This document shows positions 23,445 through 30,966 of a stretch of 64,000 bases of DNA, piece by piece; the first letter of the stretch is position 1; every line of letters begins with the position of its first letter. The translations under genes were made by a program, and so were the position numbers. Below the pieces are notes generated by a model, which had not been told where the DNA came from, ran no database searches, and saw only the letters and a program-made list of their open reading frames with translations. Location of the stretch: positions 1 through 64,000 of the forward strand of contig NZ_FRBR01000008.1 in assembly GCF_900142665.1 (NCBI RefSeq), in the 5' to 3' direction. Origin of the DNA: Roseovarius pacificus. GTDB taxonomy: Bacteria; Pseudomonadota; Alphaproteobacteria; Rhodobacterales; Rhodobacteraceae.

Positions 23445-23585
23445 TTATACCGCGCAAAGACCGCGCCACCCGGCGAGAGCGGCGGCGCGGTTGAGCTTGA
23501 AAACCTGTCGGCTGGAGAGGCTGCGTTCCTCATTGAAGCGGTTCAAAACCGAAGCGTGGACGGTGGCGATTTTCTGCAAGCGTCA
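23445..23585 (-). pseudogene. C-terminal remnant of an insertion-sequence transposase
   Basis: The minus strand reads RLQKIATVHASVLNRFN, then EERSLSSRQVFKLNRAAALA and GWRGLCAV followed by TAA. This matches, from memory, the end of DDE transposases of the IS6-like kind (KFA.VHASV.NHFN.ERHL..R..FK..RAAALAEWR.L). The rest of the gene and any element ends are absent, so it is a dead scar. It marks the left edge of the molybdate cluster. Confidence 0.6.
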
Positions 23586-23601
23586 TAAACCGGCAGACGC
23601 T

Positions 23602-24702
23602 CTACCGGCTCTGCCGCGAAAGCTCCATACCGCCCACGTCCTCGGGGGCGATGGCGACGGTTTTGACGATGGCGTGGCAGGTCACACCCGGCTCAAGCCC
23701 CATCGCCCTGGCTGAGCGTTGCGTCACCCGCGCCAGAACCCGGCCCGCCGGGGTGGCCAGCGAGACGATGGCCCCCGGCCCTGCGCCGGGGCGGATCTGT
23801 TCGATGGTTCCGGGCAGGATGTTCAGCGCCGACAGGCCCTCGGGCCTCTTGCGGGACAGCACCACCTCCTGCGCCGCGATGCGGATGCGGATCGGCTGGC
23901 CGATGGCATGGGGCACGCGCGGCAGGAACAGCGGCACGCCCCCCGCATCCAGCTCCGACAGCCCGTCCTCGTGATGCGCCGCCACGGTGGCGGCCAGCAC
24001 CGCGCCCGCCGCCCGTGCGCCAAGCGGCGTCAGCATCGGATCGCCCAGAACCTCGGCGGCGGGCCCCTGACCGGCCACGCGCCCGTCCTGGAGGGCGACG
24101 ACGGTGGTCGCCAGCCGGGCCACCTCGGCGGCGGAATGGCTGACATAGAGGATCGGCACCGACACCTCGTCGCGCAGCCGCTCGAAATAGGGCAGGATCT
24201 CGGCTTTGCGGTCCTCGTCCAGCGCCGCCAGCGGCTCGTCCGCCAGAATGATCGCCGGATCGCTCAACAGTGCGCGGCCAATGGCGACGCGCTGCTTTTC
24301 GCCCCCCGACAGCGCGCCGGGACGGCGCTCCAGCAACGCGCCGATGCCCAGCATATCGACCACCTGATCGAAACTGCTGCGGCCCGTCTTGCGAAACCAT
24401 CGCCCGTATTTCAGGTTCTGCCGCACGCTCAGGTGCGGAAACAGCCGCCCCTCCTGAAACACATAGCCAAGCCCCCGGCGATGCGGCGGCAGGTTCACGC
24501 CCCGCGCGCGGTCCAGCAGGGTCTGCCCATCCACGTCGATCCGCCCCTCGTCGGGCGTCAGCAGCCCGGCCACCGCGTTGATCACCGTCGTCTTGCCCGA
24601 GCCCGAGCGCCCATACAGCACGGTCAGCCCCGGCGGGGCCTCGAACGCGACATCGAGTGCGAACCGCCCCAGATCGTGTTTGATCCGCACCGACAGCGTC
24701 AT
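23602..24702 (-). CDS. modC: Molybdate ABC transporter ATP-binding protein
   Basis: 366 residues from ATG 24702, overlapping the modB stop by ATGA. Residues about 30-37 are the Walker A GRSGSGKT. The Q-loop lies in YVFQEGRLFPHL, the signature in LSGGEKQRVAIGRALL and Walker B in IILADEPLAALD, with the switch histidine in YVSHSAAEVARL. The C-terminal third (LNILPGTIEQIRP, VLARVTQRSARAMGLEPG) is the molybdate-binding TOBE/Mop domain typical of ModC. It energises uptake of molybdate through ModB in the cytoplasmic membrane. The order modA-modB-modC is the standard operon. Confidence 0.93.
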   Translation of the reverse strand: MTLSVRIKHDLGRFALDVAFEAPPGLTVLYGRSGSGKTTVINAVAGLLTPDEGRIDVDGQTLLDRARGVNLPPHRRGLGYVFQEGRLFPHLSVRQNLKYGRWFRKTGRSSFDQVVDMLGIGALLERRPGALSGGEKQRVAIGRALLSDPAIILADEPLAALDEDRKAEILPYFERLRDEVSVPILYVSHSAAEVARLATTVVALQDGRVAGQGPAAEVLGDPMLTPLGARAAGAVLAATVAAHHEDGLSELDAGGVPLFLPRVPHAIGQPIRIRIAAQEVVLSRKRPEGLSALNILPGTIEQIRPGAGPGAIVSLATPAGRVLARVTQRSARAMGLEPGVTCHAIVKTVAIAPEDVGGMELSRQSR

Positions 24703-25391
24703 GTGCCCGCCACCCGGTTCGCGGCGCGGCGCGCCAGCCACTCGGAGATCAGCAAGGCCCCCATCGCCACCACCACCGACACGATGACCAGCCGCATGGC
24801 CGACCCCTCGCCGCCGGGCACCTGCAAAAAGGCATAGATGGCCGACGGAACGGTGCGGGTTTCGCCGGGGATGTTCGACACGAAGGTGATCGTCGCGCCG
24901 AATTCGCCCATGGCCTTGGCAAAGCCCAGAATGCTGCCCGCGATGATCCCCGGCAGGATCAGCGGCAGCGTGACGGTCGTGAAGACCCATGCGCGCGATG
25001 CGCCCAATGTGGCGGCGGCCTGTTCCAGCTTCGGGTCAACCGCCTCGATCGACAGGCGGATCGCCCGCACCATCAGCGGAAAGCCCATGACCCCCGCCGC
25101 CAGCGCCGCCCCGGTCCAGCGAAAGGCCAGGACGATGCCGAAGTCCTGCAACAGCCCGCCCACCGGCCCCCTTGTGCCGAAGGTCAGCAACAGCAGGTAG
25201 CCCGTCACCACCGGCGGCAGGATCAGCGGCAGGTGCACGAGCCCGTTCAGCACCTGCTTGCCCGGAAAGGACCACCGCGCCAGCGCATGCGCCACGAGCA
25301 CTCCAAGCGGCAGCGCGGCCAGCGTCGCCCAGAACGACACGCGCAGCGACAGCGCCACCGCCTCCCATTCCTGTGGTCCCAGCCAGTTCAT
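24699..25391 (-). CDS. modB: Molybdate ABC transporter permease
   Basis: 230 residues with about five membrane helices (VSFWATLAALPLGVLVAHAL, LVHLPLILPPVVTGYLLLLTF). The EAA-loop characteristic of binding-protein-dependent permeases is visible: EQAAATLGASRAWVFTTVTL, then PLILPGIIAG, which contacts ModC. Length and sequence fit the ModB/CysU family. It sits between modA, nine bases upstream, and modC, which overlaps by four bases. It forms the membrane channel for molybdate. Confidence 0.93.
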   Translation of the reverse strand: MNWLGPQEWEAVALSLRVSFWATLAALPLGVLVAHALARWSFPGKQVLNGLVHLPLILPPVVTGYLLLLTFGTRGPVGGLLQDFGIVLAFRWTGAALAAGVMGFPLMVRAIRLSIEAVDPKLEQAAATLGASRAWVFTTVTLPLILPGIIAGSILGFAKAMGEFGATITFVSNIPGETRTVPSAIYAFLQVPGGEGSAMRLVIVSVVVAMGALLISEWLARRAANRVAGT

Positions 25392-25400
25392 TGCCGCCGT

Positions 25401-26180
25401 TTATTCCGTCACGACGACAAACCCTTGCCGCTCGAAAGCGGCCCGCGCAACCGGCCCGCGCAGGTAGTCCAGAAATTCCGCCTCGGCCCCGGTATCGCGG
25501 CCCGCGATATCGGCTGCGGGATAGACGATGGGCGGGTGGCTGTCCTTGGGAAAGGTGGCGACAACGGTCACGTTGTCATCGGCCACGGCATCGGTGGCAT
25601 AGACGATCCCGTAGGGCGCTTCCCCAAGGGAAACCAGCGCCAGCGCGGCGCGCACATTGTCGGCCTGCACCACCTGCGGGGCAACAGTTTCCCACAGGCC
25701 CAGATGCTCCAGCGCGGCCTTGCCGTAAATCCCTGCCGGAACAGCATCGACCAGCGCCATCGCCAGCTTGCCGTCCGCCAGAAGGGCAGGCAGGTCCATA
25801 TCGGGGCCGACCTCGACCTCGTCGGCATCCGTGCCATGCGCGATCAGGACAATGGCATTGTTCAGCAGATCGAACCGCGTGCCCGGCTCCAGCAGACCGT
25901 CTTCTTCAAGCGCATCCATCCAGCCGGGATTGGCCGAAATGAACACATCCGCCGGGGCGCCTTGCTGAATCTGACGCGCCAGCGCCGAGGACCCGGCCAG
26001 CGAAACCGACAGGTCATGGCCGGTCTCGGCCTCGAACCGTTCTTCGATTTCGGCCATGGCGTTGGTCATGCTGGCGGCCGCGAAAACCGTGATTTCCTCG
26101 GCCAGCACAGTGGCCGGGGCGCAGATCGAAAAGGCCAGTGTCCAGCCTGCAAGGCGGCGCGCCGATGTGAACAGTCCCAT
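25401..26180 (-). CDS. modA: Periplasmic molybdate-binding protein
   Basis: 259 residues, with GGAGGGAAT before ATG 26180. The signal peptide spans about residues 1-28 (WTLAFSICAPATVLA, cleaved before EEI). The mature protein begins ITVFAAASMTNAMAEIEERF and continues LAGSSALARQIQQGAPADVF and SANPGWMDAL, the ModA oxyanion-binding signature. It ends VARAAFERQGFVVVTE, typical of the family. It captures molybdate (or tungstate) in the periplasm and hands it to ModBC. A candidate ModE site lies between its start and the modE gene. Confidence 0.93.
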   Translation of the reverse strand: MGLFTSARRLAGWTLAFSICAPATVLAEEITVFAAASMTNAMAEIEERFEAETGHDLSVSLAGSSALARQIQQGAPADVFISANPGWMDALEEDGLLEPGTRFDLLNNAIVLIAHGTDADEVEVGPDMDLPALLADGKLAMALVDAVPAGIYGKAALEHLGLWETVAPQVVQADNVRAALALVSLGEAPYGIVYATDAVADDNVTVVATFPKDSHPPIVYPAADIAGRDTGAEAEFLDYLRGPVARAAFERQGFVVVTE

Positions 26181-26199
26181 GTGATTCCCTCCGGAGTTT

Positions 26200-26223
26200 C
26201 GTTATGTCTCATCGGGAATAACG
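26200..26223. promoter_or_regulatory. Candidate ModE-binding palindrome upstream of modA
   Basis: CGTTAT at 26200-26205 and ATAACG at 26218-26223 form an inverted repeat with a 12-base gap, in the 67-base space between modA and the ModE-type gene. ModE boxes are inverted repeats of a similar half site (cgTTATAT) and repress mod operons when molybdate is plentiful. The match is partial. Confidence 0.45.
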
Positions 26224-26247
26224 GGGTGGGGGATTATAAGGCAAGCG

Positions 26248-26619
26248 TTATTTCCCCTCGGGAATATCGCGCAGCATCGCCTGCAATCTTGCAATATGGT
26301 CGGCCCCGGCCTTCCGCGCGGCATCTTCCAGCCCGCGAAACTCGGCCAGAACGGCCTGTCCGGTCTCGGTCACCTCCGCCCCGCCGCCCTTGGCGCCGCC
26401 CCGCGTGCTTTCGACCAGAGGTTCGCGGAACATGGCGTTCATCGTTTCCACCAGCTGCCACGCGCGCTTGTAGCTCATGCCCATCTCGCGCCCGGCGGCG
26501 GCGATCGACCCGGTCCGCGCGATCCGTTCCAGCAATTCGGCCTTGCCCGGCCCCAGCATCTCGCCGGGGGCGAAATGCAGGCGCAGGCGGAAACGGGGGT
26601 CAGAAGGCTGGTCGGTCAT
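26248..26619 (-). CDS. ModE-type winged-helix regulator without a molybdate-binding domain
   Basis: Start ATG 26619 (MTDQPSDPRFRLR), 123 residues. The winged helix is clear: GKAELLERIARTGSIAAAGR, EMGMSYKRAWQLVETMN, and the wing with STRGGAKGGGAEVTETG. These match the ModE N-terminal DNA-binding domain. The tandem Mop domains of full ModE (about 260 residues) are absent, as in the short LysR-like ModE proteins common in alphaproteobacteria, so the metal-sensing mechanism is unclear. It reads toward modA, 67 bases away, and probably regulates the mod genes. Confidence 0.85.
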   Translation of the reverse strand: MTDQPSDPRFRLRLHFAPGEMLGPGKAELLERIARTGSIAAAGREMGMSYKRAWQLVETMNAMFREPLVESTRGGAKGGGAEVTETGQAVLAEFRGLEDAARKAGADHIARLQAMLRDIPEGK

Positions 26620-26662
26620 GCGCACGATCTTGCGCCGAAACACCGGACAGGACAAGTCACAG

Positions 26663-27613
26663 CTACCCTCCGTCCCGCAGGTCCGAAGGCGTTACCCCGT
26701 ATACCTGCCGTACTGCACGGCTCAGCGCGGCAGGGCTGTCATATCCGCTGCGCAGGGCGATCTCGGCCACGCTCAGCCCGGTCGTCTCCAGCATCCGCCG
26801 CGCCGCCGCCAGCCGCAAATGGCGATAAACCATGCCGGGCGGCGCACCCAGCCGGGCGCGAAACCGCCGGTCCAGCGTGCGCGGCTGGCACGACAGCGCC
26901 CGCGCCAGCGCGGCAAGGGGCAGGGGGGCCTCGACATGCTCGCGCATCAGCGCCAGCGCCCGCTGCACCAGCGGATCGCTGACCGCCTGCCGCTCGCGCC
27001 CCGCTTCCAGCGGCGGATCGCCCTGAATGAACAGCGCCTCGGCATCCAGCCGTACCGACAGGCCCAGATGATCCGCGATCAGCCCCATCGTCATGTCCAT
27101 TGCCGACATCGCCCCGGCGCAGCTCCACCACGGGCCGTCGCGGATGACGCGGGCGCGTTCGGCCTCCACATCCAGAAACCGCTCGGTGAACGCATCCAGC
27201 AGATCCCAGTGCAGCGTCGCCCGCCGCCCCGCCAACAGCCCCGCCGAGGCCAGCAGCCACGGCCCCGCATCCAGCCCCACGACCGTGCGCGCCCCGGCCA
27301 CCGCCGCCCGCAAGGCGCGGCGCGTGGCGGGGGTGTCATGGCAACGATGATCGTAGCCCGACAGCACGAACAGGTAGTCCACCCGCCCCATCTGTGCCAG
27401 CGCCGCATCGGGCAGCACCTGCAACCCGCTCGACGACAGGGCAGGCGCGCCCTCCATCGTCACGATCCGCCAGTCGAACGCCTCCCGCCGCACCAGAGTG
27501 TTGGCCGCGCGCAGCGGCTCAAGGCAATTGGCAAGGCACAGGTTGGAAAACGCATCGAACACCAACAGGGCGATACGCACCGGGGATTGCGCGGGTTTGG
27601 TCCATTTCTGCAT
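26663..27613 (-). CDS. GlxA-family AraC-type regulator, probably of carnitine catabolism (CdhR-like)
   Basis: 316 residues. The N-terminal part (RIALLVFDAFSNLCLANCLE, YLFVLSGYDHRCHD, TVVGLDAGPWLLASAGLL) is a DJ-1/PfpI-like amidotransferase-type sensor domain without its catalytic cysteine nucleophile motif. The C-terminal part has two helix-turn-helix motifs of AraC type (LPLAALARALSCQPRTLDRRF, and LSVAEIALRSGYDSPAALSRA). This architecture is that of CdhR/GbdR regulators, which respond to carnitine or glycine betaine in pseudomonads. It is divergent from the BKACE gene with 81 bases between them, so it probably activates the carnitine genes. Confidence 0.85.
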   Translation of the reverse strand: MQKWTKPAQSPVRIALLVFDAFSNLCLANCLEPLRAANTLVRREAFDWRIVTMEGAPALSSSGLQVLPDAALAQMGRVDYLFVLSGYDHRCHDTPATRRALRAAVAGARTVVGLDAGPWLLASAGLLAGRRATLHWDLLDAFTERFLDVEAERARVIRDGPWWSCAGAMSAMDMTMGLIADHLGLSVRLDAEALFIQGDPPLEAGRERQAVSDPLVQRALALMREHVEAPLPLAALARALSCQPRTLDRRFRARLGAPPGMVYRHLRLAAARRMLETTGLSVAEIALRSGYDSPAALSRAVRQVYGVTPSDLRDGG

Positions 27614-27694
27614 GATATTTGTCTTTTATGGCAAAATGCGCAGCCCCGCCATCGCGATACGCTTCCCCGGACACACCGTTTCAGGGAGGCCCCG

Positions 27695-28609
27695 ATGCCG
27701 CTTGCCATGACCCGAGAGGTTTTCATTACCTGTGCCGTCACCGGCTCGGGCGCAACGCAGGACCGCAGCCCGCACGTCCCCCGCTCACCGCGCCAGATCG
27801 CCGACAGCGCCATCGCCGCCGCCAAAGCCGGGGCGGCCATCGTGCATTGCCACGTGCGCGACCCCGATACCGGCGCCCCCTCGCGCGATCCGCGCCTGTT
27901 TCGCGAACTCACCGACCTGATCCGCGCCTCCGATACCGACGTGGTGCTGAACCTGACGGCGGGCATGGGCGGCGACATCACCTTTGGCGGGGTGGAACAG
28001 CCCCTGCCGCTCGATCCCGCAGGCACCGACATGGCCGGCGCCACCGAACGCGTCGCCCATATCGCCGACTGCCTGCCGGAAATCTGCACGCTCGATTGCG
28101 GCACCATGAATTTCGCCGAATCCGATTACGTCATGACCAACACGCCCGGCATGTTGCAGGCAATGGGCCGTATGATGACCGATCTCGGCGTCAAACCCGA
28201 GATCGAGGCCTTCGACACCGGCCACCTGTGGTACGCCAGACAACTGGTGGCCGACGGCATCCTTGCCCCCGACGCGCTGGTGCAACTGTGCATGGGCGTG
28301 CCCTGGGGAGCGCCGGACGACCTGAACACCTTCATGGCGATGGTCAACAACGTGCCGCCCGACTGGACCTTCTCGGCCTTTTCGCTGGGGCGCAACCAGA
28401 TGCCCTATGTGGCGGCCTCGGTGCTGGCGGGCGGGCATGTGCGCGTCGGGCTCGAAGACAACCTGATGCTGGATCGCGGCGTTCTGGCCGAAAACTGGCA
28501 ACTGGTCGAACGCGCGGCGGGGATCGTCGAAAACCTCGGCGCGCGGGTCATCGGCCCGCAAGAGGTGCGTAAGAAACTGAACCTGACCAAACAGGCCCCC
28601 AGCGGCTGA
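27695..28609 (+). CDS. BKACE-family beta-keto acid cleavage enzyme, probable dehydrocarnitine cleavage
   Basis: Start ATG 27695 (MPLAMTREVFITCAVTG) with AGGGAGG upstream; 304 residues. The family signature is visible: zinc-ligand histidines in IVHCHVRDPDTG near residues 51 and 53, VLNLTAGMGGD, ICTLDCGTMNF and GHVRVGLEDNLMLDRG near the C-terminus. BKACE enzymes condense a beta-keto acid with acetyl-CoA. Beside an L-carnitine dehydrogenase the likely substrate is 3-dehydrocarnitine, giving betainyl-CoA and acetoacetate. The specific substrate is inferred from context. The divergent CdhR-like gene is its likely regulator. Confidence 0.88.
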   Translation: MPLAMTREVFITCAVTGSGATQDRSPHVPRSPRQIADSAIAAAKAGAAIVHCHVRDPDTGAPSRDPRLFRELTDLIRASDTDVVLNLTAGMGGDITFGGVEQPLPLDPAGTDMAGATERVAHIADCLPEICTLDCGTMNFAESDYVMTNTPGMLQAMGRMMTDLGVKPEIEAFDTGHLWYARQLVADGILAPDALVQLCMGVPWGAPDDLNTFMAMVNNVPPDWTFSAFSLGRNQMPYVAASVLAGGHVRVGLEDNLMLDRGVLAENWQLVERAAGIVENLGARVIGPQEVRKKLNLTKQAPSG

Positions 28610-28706
28610 GCGCGGATGCCCCGATCCGCCCTCGCCCCGATTGGGCGTTGCCCATGGCCGGGCCATCGCGCAGTCTGGCGCGACACCCTGAAAGGAAGGT
28701 TCCCCC

Positions 28707-29219
28707 ATGATCCGCCCCGCCATCGCCCTTGCCGCGCTGACCCTGCTGACGGCCTGCGCCACGACGCCCACGCCCTCCTACCGCAACACCGATCAGCCGC
28801 TTTCGGTGACCACCCGCCACGATGCCGCGCGTCTGGCCGGGGAATGGCGTGTACGCGCCGCAACCCCCGGTGATGCCTCCCTGACCGCTGTCACCTACCG
28901 CCCCGGCGGGCAAGAAGCCTTCGCCCTGACCCGCCGCATCTGCAACGAGTCCGGCGCATGCGAACCCCGGCGCAGCACCTACCCCGCCAAACCCCTGGGG
29001 CCCAACCGCTGGGCGCTGCGCGCCGCGGACGGGGCCGAGTGGCAAATCTGGGTGGTCTGGGTCGATGCCGATTACCGCACCGCCGCCATCGGCACGCCCG
29101 ACGGGCGCTTCGGCTGGGTGCTGGACCGCGCCGCCACCGGCGGCGAGGACAGGATCACCGCCGCCCGCGAGATACTCGACTTCAACGGATACCAGAGCGG
29201 CGCCCTCATCCCGCGCTGA
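28707..29219 (+). CDS. Small lipoprotein, function unknown
   Basis: 170 residues with GAAAGGAAGG upstream of ATG 28707. The N-terminus MIRPAIALAALTLLTACATT is a lipoprotein signal with the lipobox L-T-A-C, so the mature protein starts at cysteine 17 and is anchored in a membrane. The remainder (LAGEWRVRAATPGD, RWALRAADGAEWQIWVVWVD, RTAAIGTPDGRFGWVLDR) is strand-rich and resembles a lipocalin/Blc-like barrel in rhythm. It lies between two carnitine genes, so it may be co-transcribed with them, but a direct role in carnitine use is not evident. Confidence 0.75.
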   Translation: MIRPAIALAALTLLTACATTPTPSYRNTDQPLSVTTRHDAARLAGEWRVRAATPGDASLTAVTYRPGGQEAFALTRRICNESGACEPRRSTYPAKPLGPNRWALRAADGAEWQIWVVWVDADYRTAAIGTPDGRFGWVLDRAATGGEDRITAAREILDFNGYQSGALIPR

Positions 29220-29232
29220 CAGGAGACGGACA

Positions 29233-30639
29233 ATGACCAAAACGGCAGCGATCATAGGCGGCGGCGTCATCGGCGGCGGATGGGCCGCGCGCTTCCTGCT
29301 CAATGGCTGGAACGTGCAGGTGTTCGACCCCGACCCGCAGGCCGGGCGCAAGATCGGCGAGGTTCTGGATAACGCCCGCCGCGCCCTGCCCATGCTCTAC
29401 GATTGCGCCCTGCCGGACGAAGGCGCGCTGACCTTTCACGCGTCCATCGCCGAAGCGGTGAACGATGCCGACTGGGTGCAGGAAAGCGTCAGCGAACGGC
29501 TCGACCTCAAGCACCGGGTCTTTGCCGACGTTCAGGCCGCCAACCCGGCGGTGCCGATCGGCTCGTCCACCTCGGGCTTCACGCCCTCCGAACTGCAACA
29601 GGGTGCGGCGGACCCCGCGCGCATCATGGTCACACACCCGTTCAACCCGGTTTACCTTCTGCCGCTGGTTGAACTCGTGCCCTCGCCGGCCACCGACCCG
29701 GAGGCGGTGGACAGCTGCAAGGCCATGCTTACCTCGCTTGGGATGTACCCGCTGCGCGTGCGCAAGGAAATCGAGGCCCATATCGCCGACCGCCTGCTCG
29801 AATCCGTCTGGCGCGAGGCCCTCTGGCTGGTCAATGACGACATCGCCACCACCGAGGAAATCGACAACGCCATCCGCTACGCCTTCGGCCTGCGCTGGGG
29901 GCAGATGGGGCTGTTCGAAACCTACCGCATTGCCGGGGGCGAGGACGGCATGCGCCATTTCATCGCCCAGTTCGGCCCGACCCTGCACTGGCCCTGGTCG
30001 AAACTGACCGACGTGCCCGACCTGACCGATACGCTGATCGACAGGATCGCCACGCAGTCCGATGCGCAATCCGGCCACCTGTCGATCCGCCAGCTCGAAC
30101 GCAAACGCGACGGCAACCTCATCGCCATGATGCGCGCCCTGCGCCAGCAAGACAACGCCACGGGCCGCCTGATCAATGCACACCAACAGGCCCTGCGCGC
30201 GCCCCTGTCCGACAGCGCGCCCCTGATCAGCCAGGATCGCGTGATCCCGGTGGACTGGACCGACTTGAACGGCCACATGAACGAAGGCCGCTACGGCCAG
30301 ATATTCTCCGACGCCGCCGACGCGGTCCTGGCCCATGTCGGCGCGGGCGAGGATTACATCGCCTCGGGCCTCAGCTATTTCACCGTCGAGACCACGACGA
30401 AATACCTGGCCGAAACCCATGCCGGCGAACGGGTCCGGGTGCAGACCCGCATCACCGAAGGGCAGGGCAAGAAACTGCGCTGCGCCCACGAACTGATCCG
30501 CGCCGCCGATGGCGCGGTGCTGGCCAGTTGCGACCAGCTGATGATCCATGTCAGCCTGCAAACCCGCCGCAGCTGCGCGCCGGGCCCCTCCGTGGCCGAC
30601 CGCGTCGCATCCCTGGCCACCCTTCACGCCAGCGGCTGA
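29233..30639 (+). CDS. lcdH: L-carnitine dehydrogenase fused to a betainyl-CoA thioesterase domain
   Basis: Start ATG 29233 with AGGAGAC upstream; 468 residues. Residues 1-320 are a 3-hydroxyacyl-CoA-dehydrogenase fold: the NAD-binding turn in AAIIGGGVIGGGWAARF, SSTSGFTPSELQ, and MVTHPFNPVYLLPLVELV, which carries the catalytic histidine. Residues about 335-468 (VDWTDLNGHMNEGRYGQIFS, YFTVETTTKYLAETHAGERV) are a hot-dog thioesterase domain. The same fusion is known for carnitine dehydrogenases of soil and marine bacteria. The product would oxidise L-carnitine with NAD and hydrolyse betainyl-CoA to glycine betaine, completing the route with the BKACE enzyme. Confidence 0.88.
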   Translation: MTKTAAIIGGGVIGGGWAARFLLNGWNVQVFDPDPQAGRKIGEVLDNARRALPMLYDCALPDEGALTFHASIAEAVNDADWVQESVSERLDLKHRVFADVQAANPAVPIGSSTSGFTPSELQQGAADPARIMVTHPFNPVYLLPLVELVPSPATDPEAVDSCKAMLTSLGMYPLRVRKEIEAHIADRLLESVWREALWLVNDDIATTEEIDNAIRYAFGLRWGQMGLFETYRIAGGEDGMRHFIAQFGPTLHWPWSKLTDVPDLTDTLIDRIATQSDAQSGHLSIRQLERKRDGNLIAMMRALRQQDNATGRLINAHQQALRAPLSDSAPLISQDRVIPVDWTDLNGHMNEGRYGQIFSDAADAVLAHVGAGEDYIASGLSYFTVETTTKYLAETHAGERVRVQTRITEGQGKKLRCAHELIRAADGAVLASCDQLMIHVSLQTRRSCAPGPSVADRVASLATLHASG

Positions 30640-30660
30640 GCGCGCACCGAAAAAGATTTC

Positions 30661-30697
30661 ATGCCTCCGGCGGGGATACTTCCGGCAAGAAGAAAAG
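30661..30697 (+). repeat. Rhodobacterales-type intergenic repeat, forward copy
   Basis: ATGCCTCCGGCGGGGATACT followed by TCCGGCAAGAAGAAAAG. From memory this word (GCCTCCGGCGGGG.TATTT..GGCAAGA.GAA) recurs between genes in many Rhodobacterales genomes. A second copy in the opposite direction lies at 30820-30854. Confidence 0.6.
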
Positions 30698-30718
30698 GGG
30701 GGCTGTTACACCCCCCTT
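30695..30718 (+). terminator. Hairpin after the carnitine genes
   Basis: AAGGGGGG and CCCCCCTT are perfect complements around the eight-base loop CTGTTACA. It lies 55 bases after the lcdH stop. The stem ends in TTCC rather than a long T-run, so termination is likely but not certain. Confidence 0.55.
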
Positions 30719-30819
30719 CCGAAAAAGGTCGTACCTTTCTCCTTGCACGGTCATCGGCGTCCCCGCCTGTACCACACCCACCACGTTACGGGGCGCTGGT
30801 TAAAAAGCGGTTACCGGGC

Positions 30820-30854
30820 TTTCTTCTTGCCAAAAATACCCCCGCCGGAGGCAT
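30820..30854 (-). repeat. Rhodobacterales-type intergenic repeat, inverted copy
   Basis: On the minus strand it reads ATGCCTCCGGCGGGGGTATT followed by TTTGGCAAGAAGAAA, close to the forward copy at 30661-30697. The two copies form a large inverted repeat about 120 bases apart between convergent genes. Confidence 0.6.
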
Positions 30855-30916
30855 CCGGCATTTCAGCCCCGAACAGCGGGAGCGGTCTGCGCGAACCGGA
30901 TAGCCGGGCAAAGACA

Positions 30917-30943
30917 AGGCCCCGGCGGCAATCGCCGGGGCCT
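30917..30943 (-). terminator. Terminator of the dctPQM operon
   Basis: AGGCCCCGGCG at 30917-30927 and CGCCGGGGCCT at 30933-30943 are perfect 11-bp complements with a five-base loop. On the minus strand the stem is followed by TGTCTTT. It lies 24 bases beyond the stop of the large TRAP permease gene. Confidence 0.75.
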
Positions 30944-30966
30944 CGGCCCGAAGGTCCGTGAGCGGG

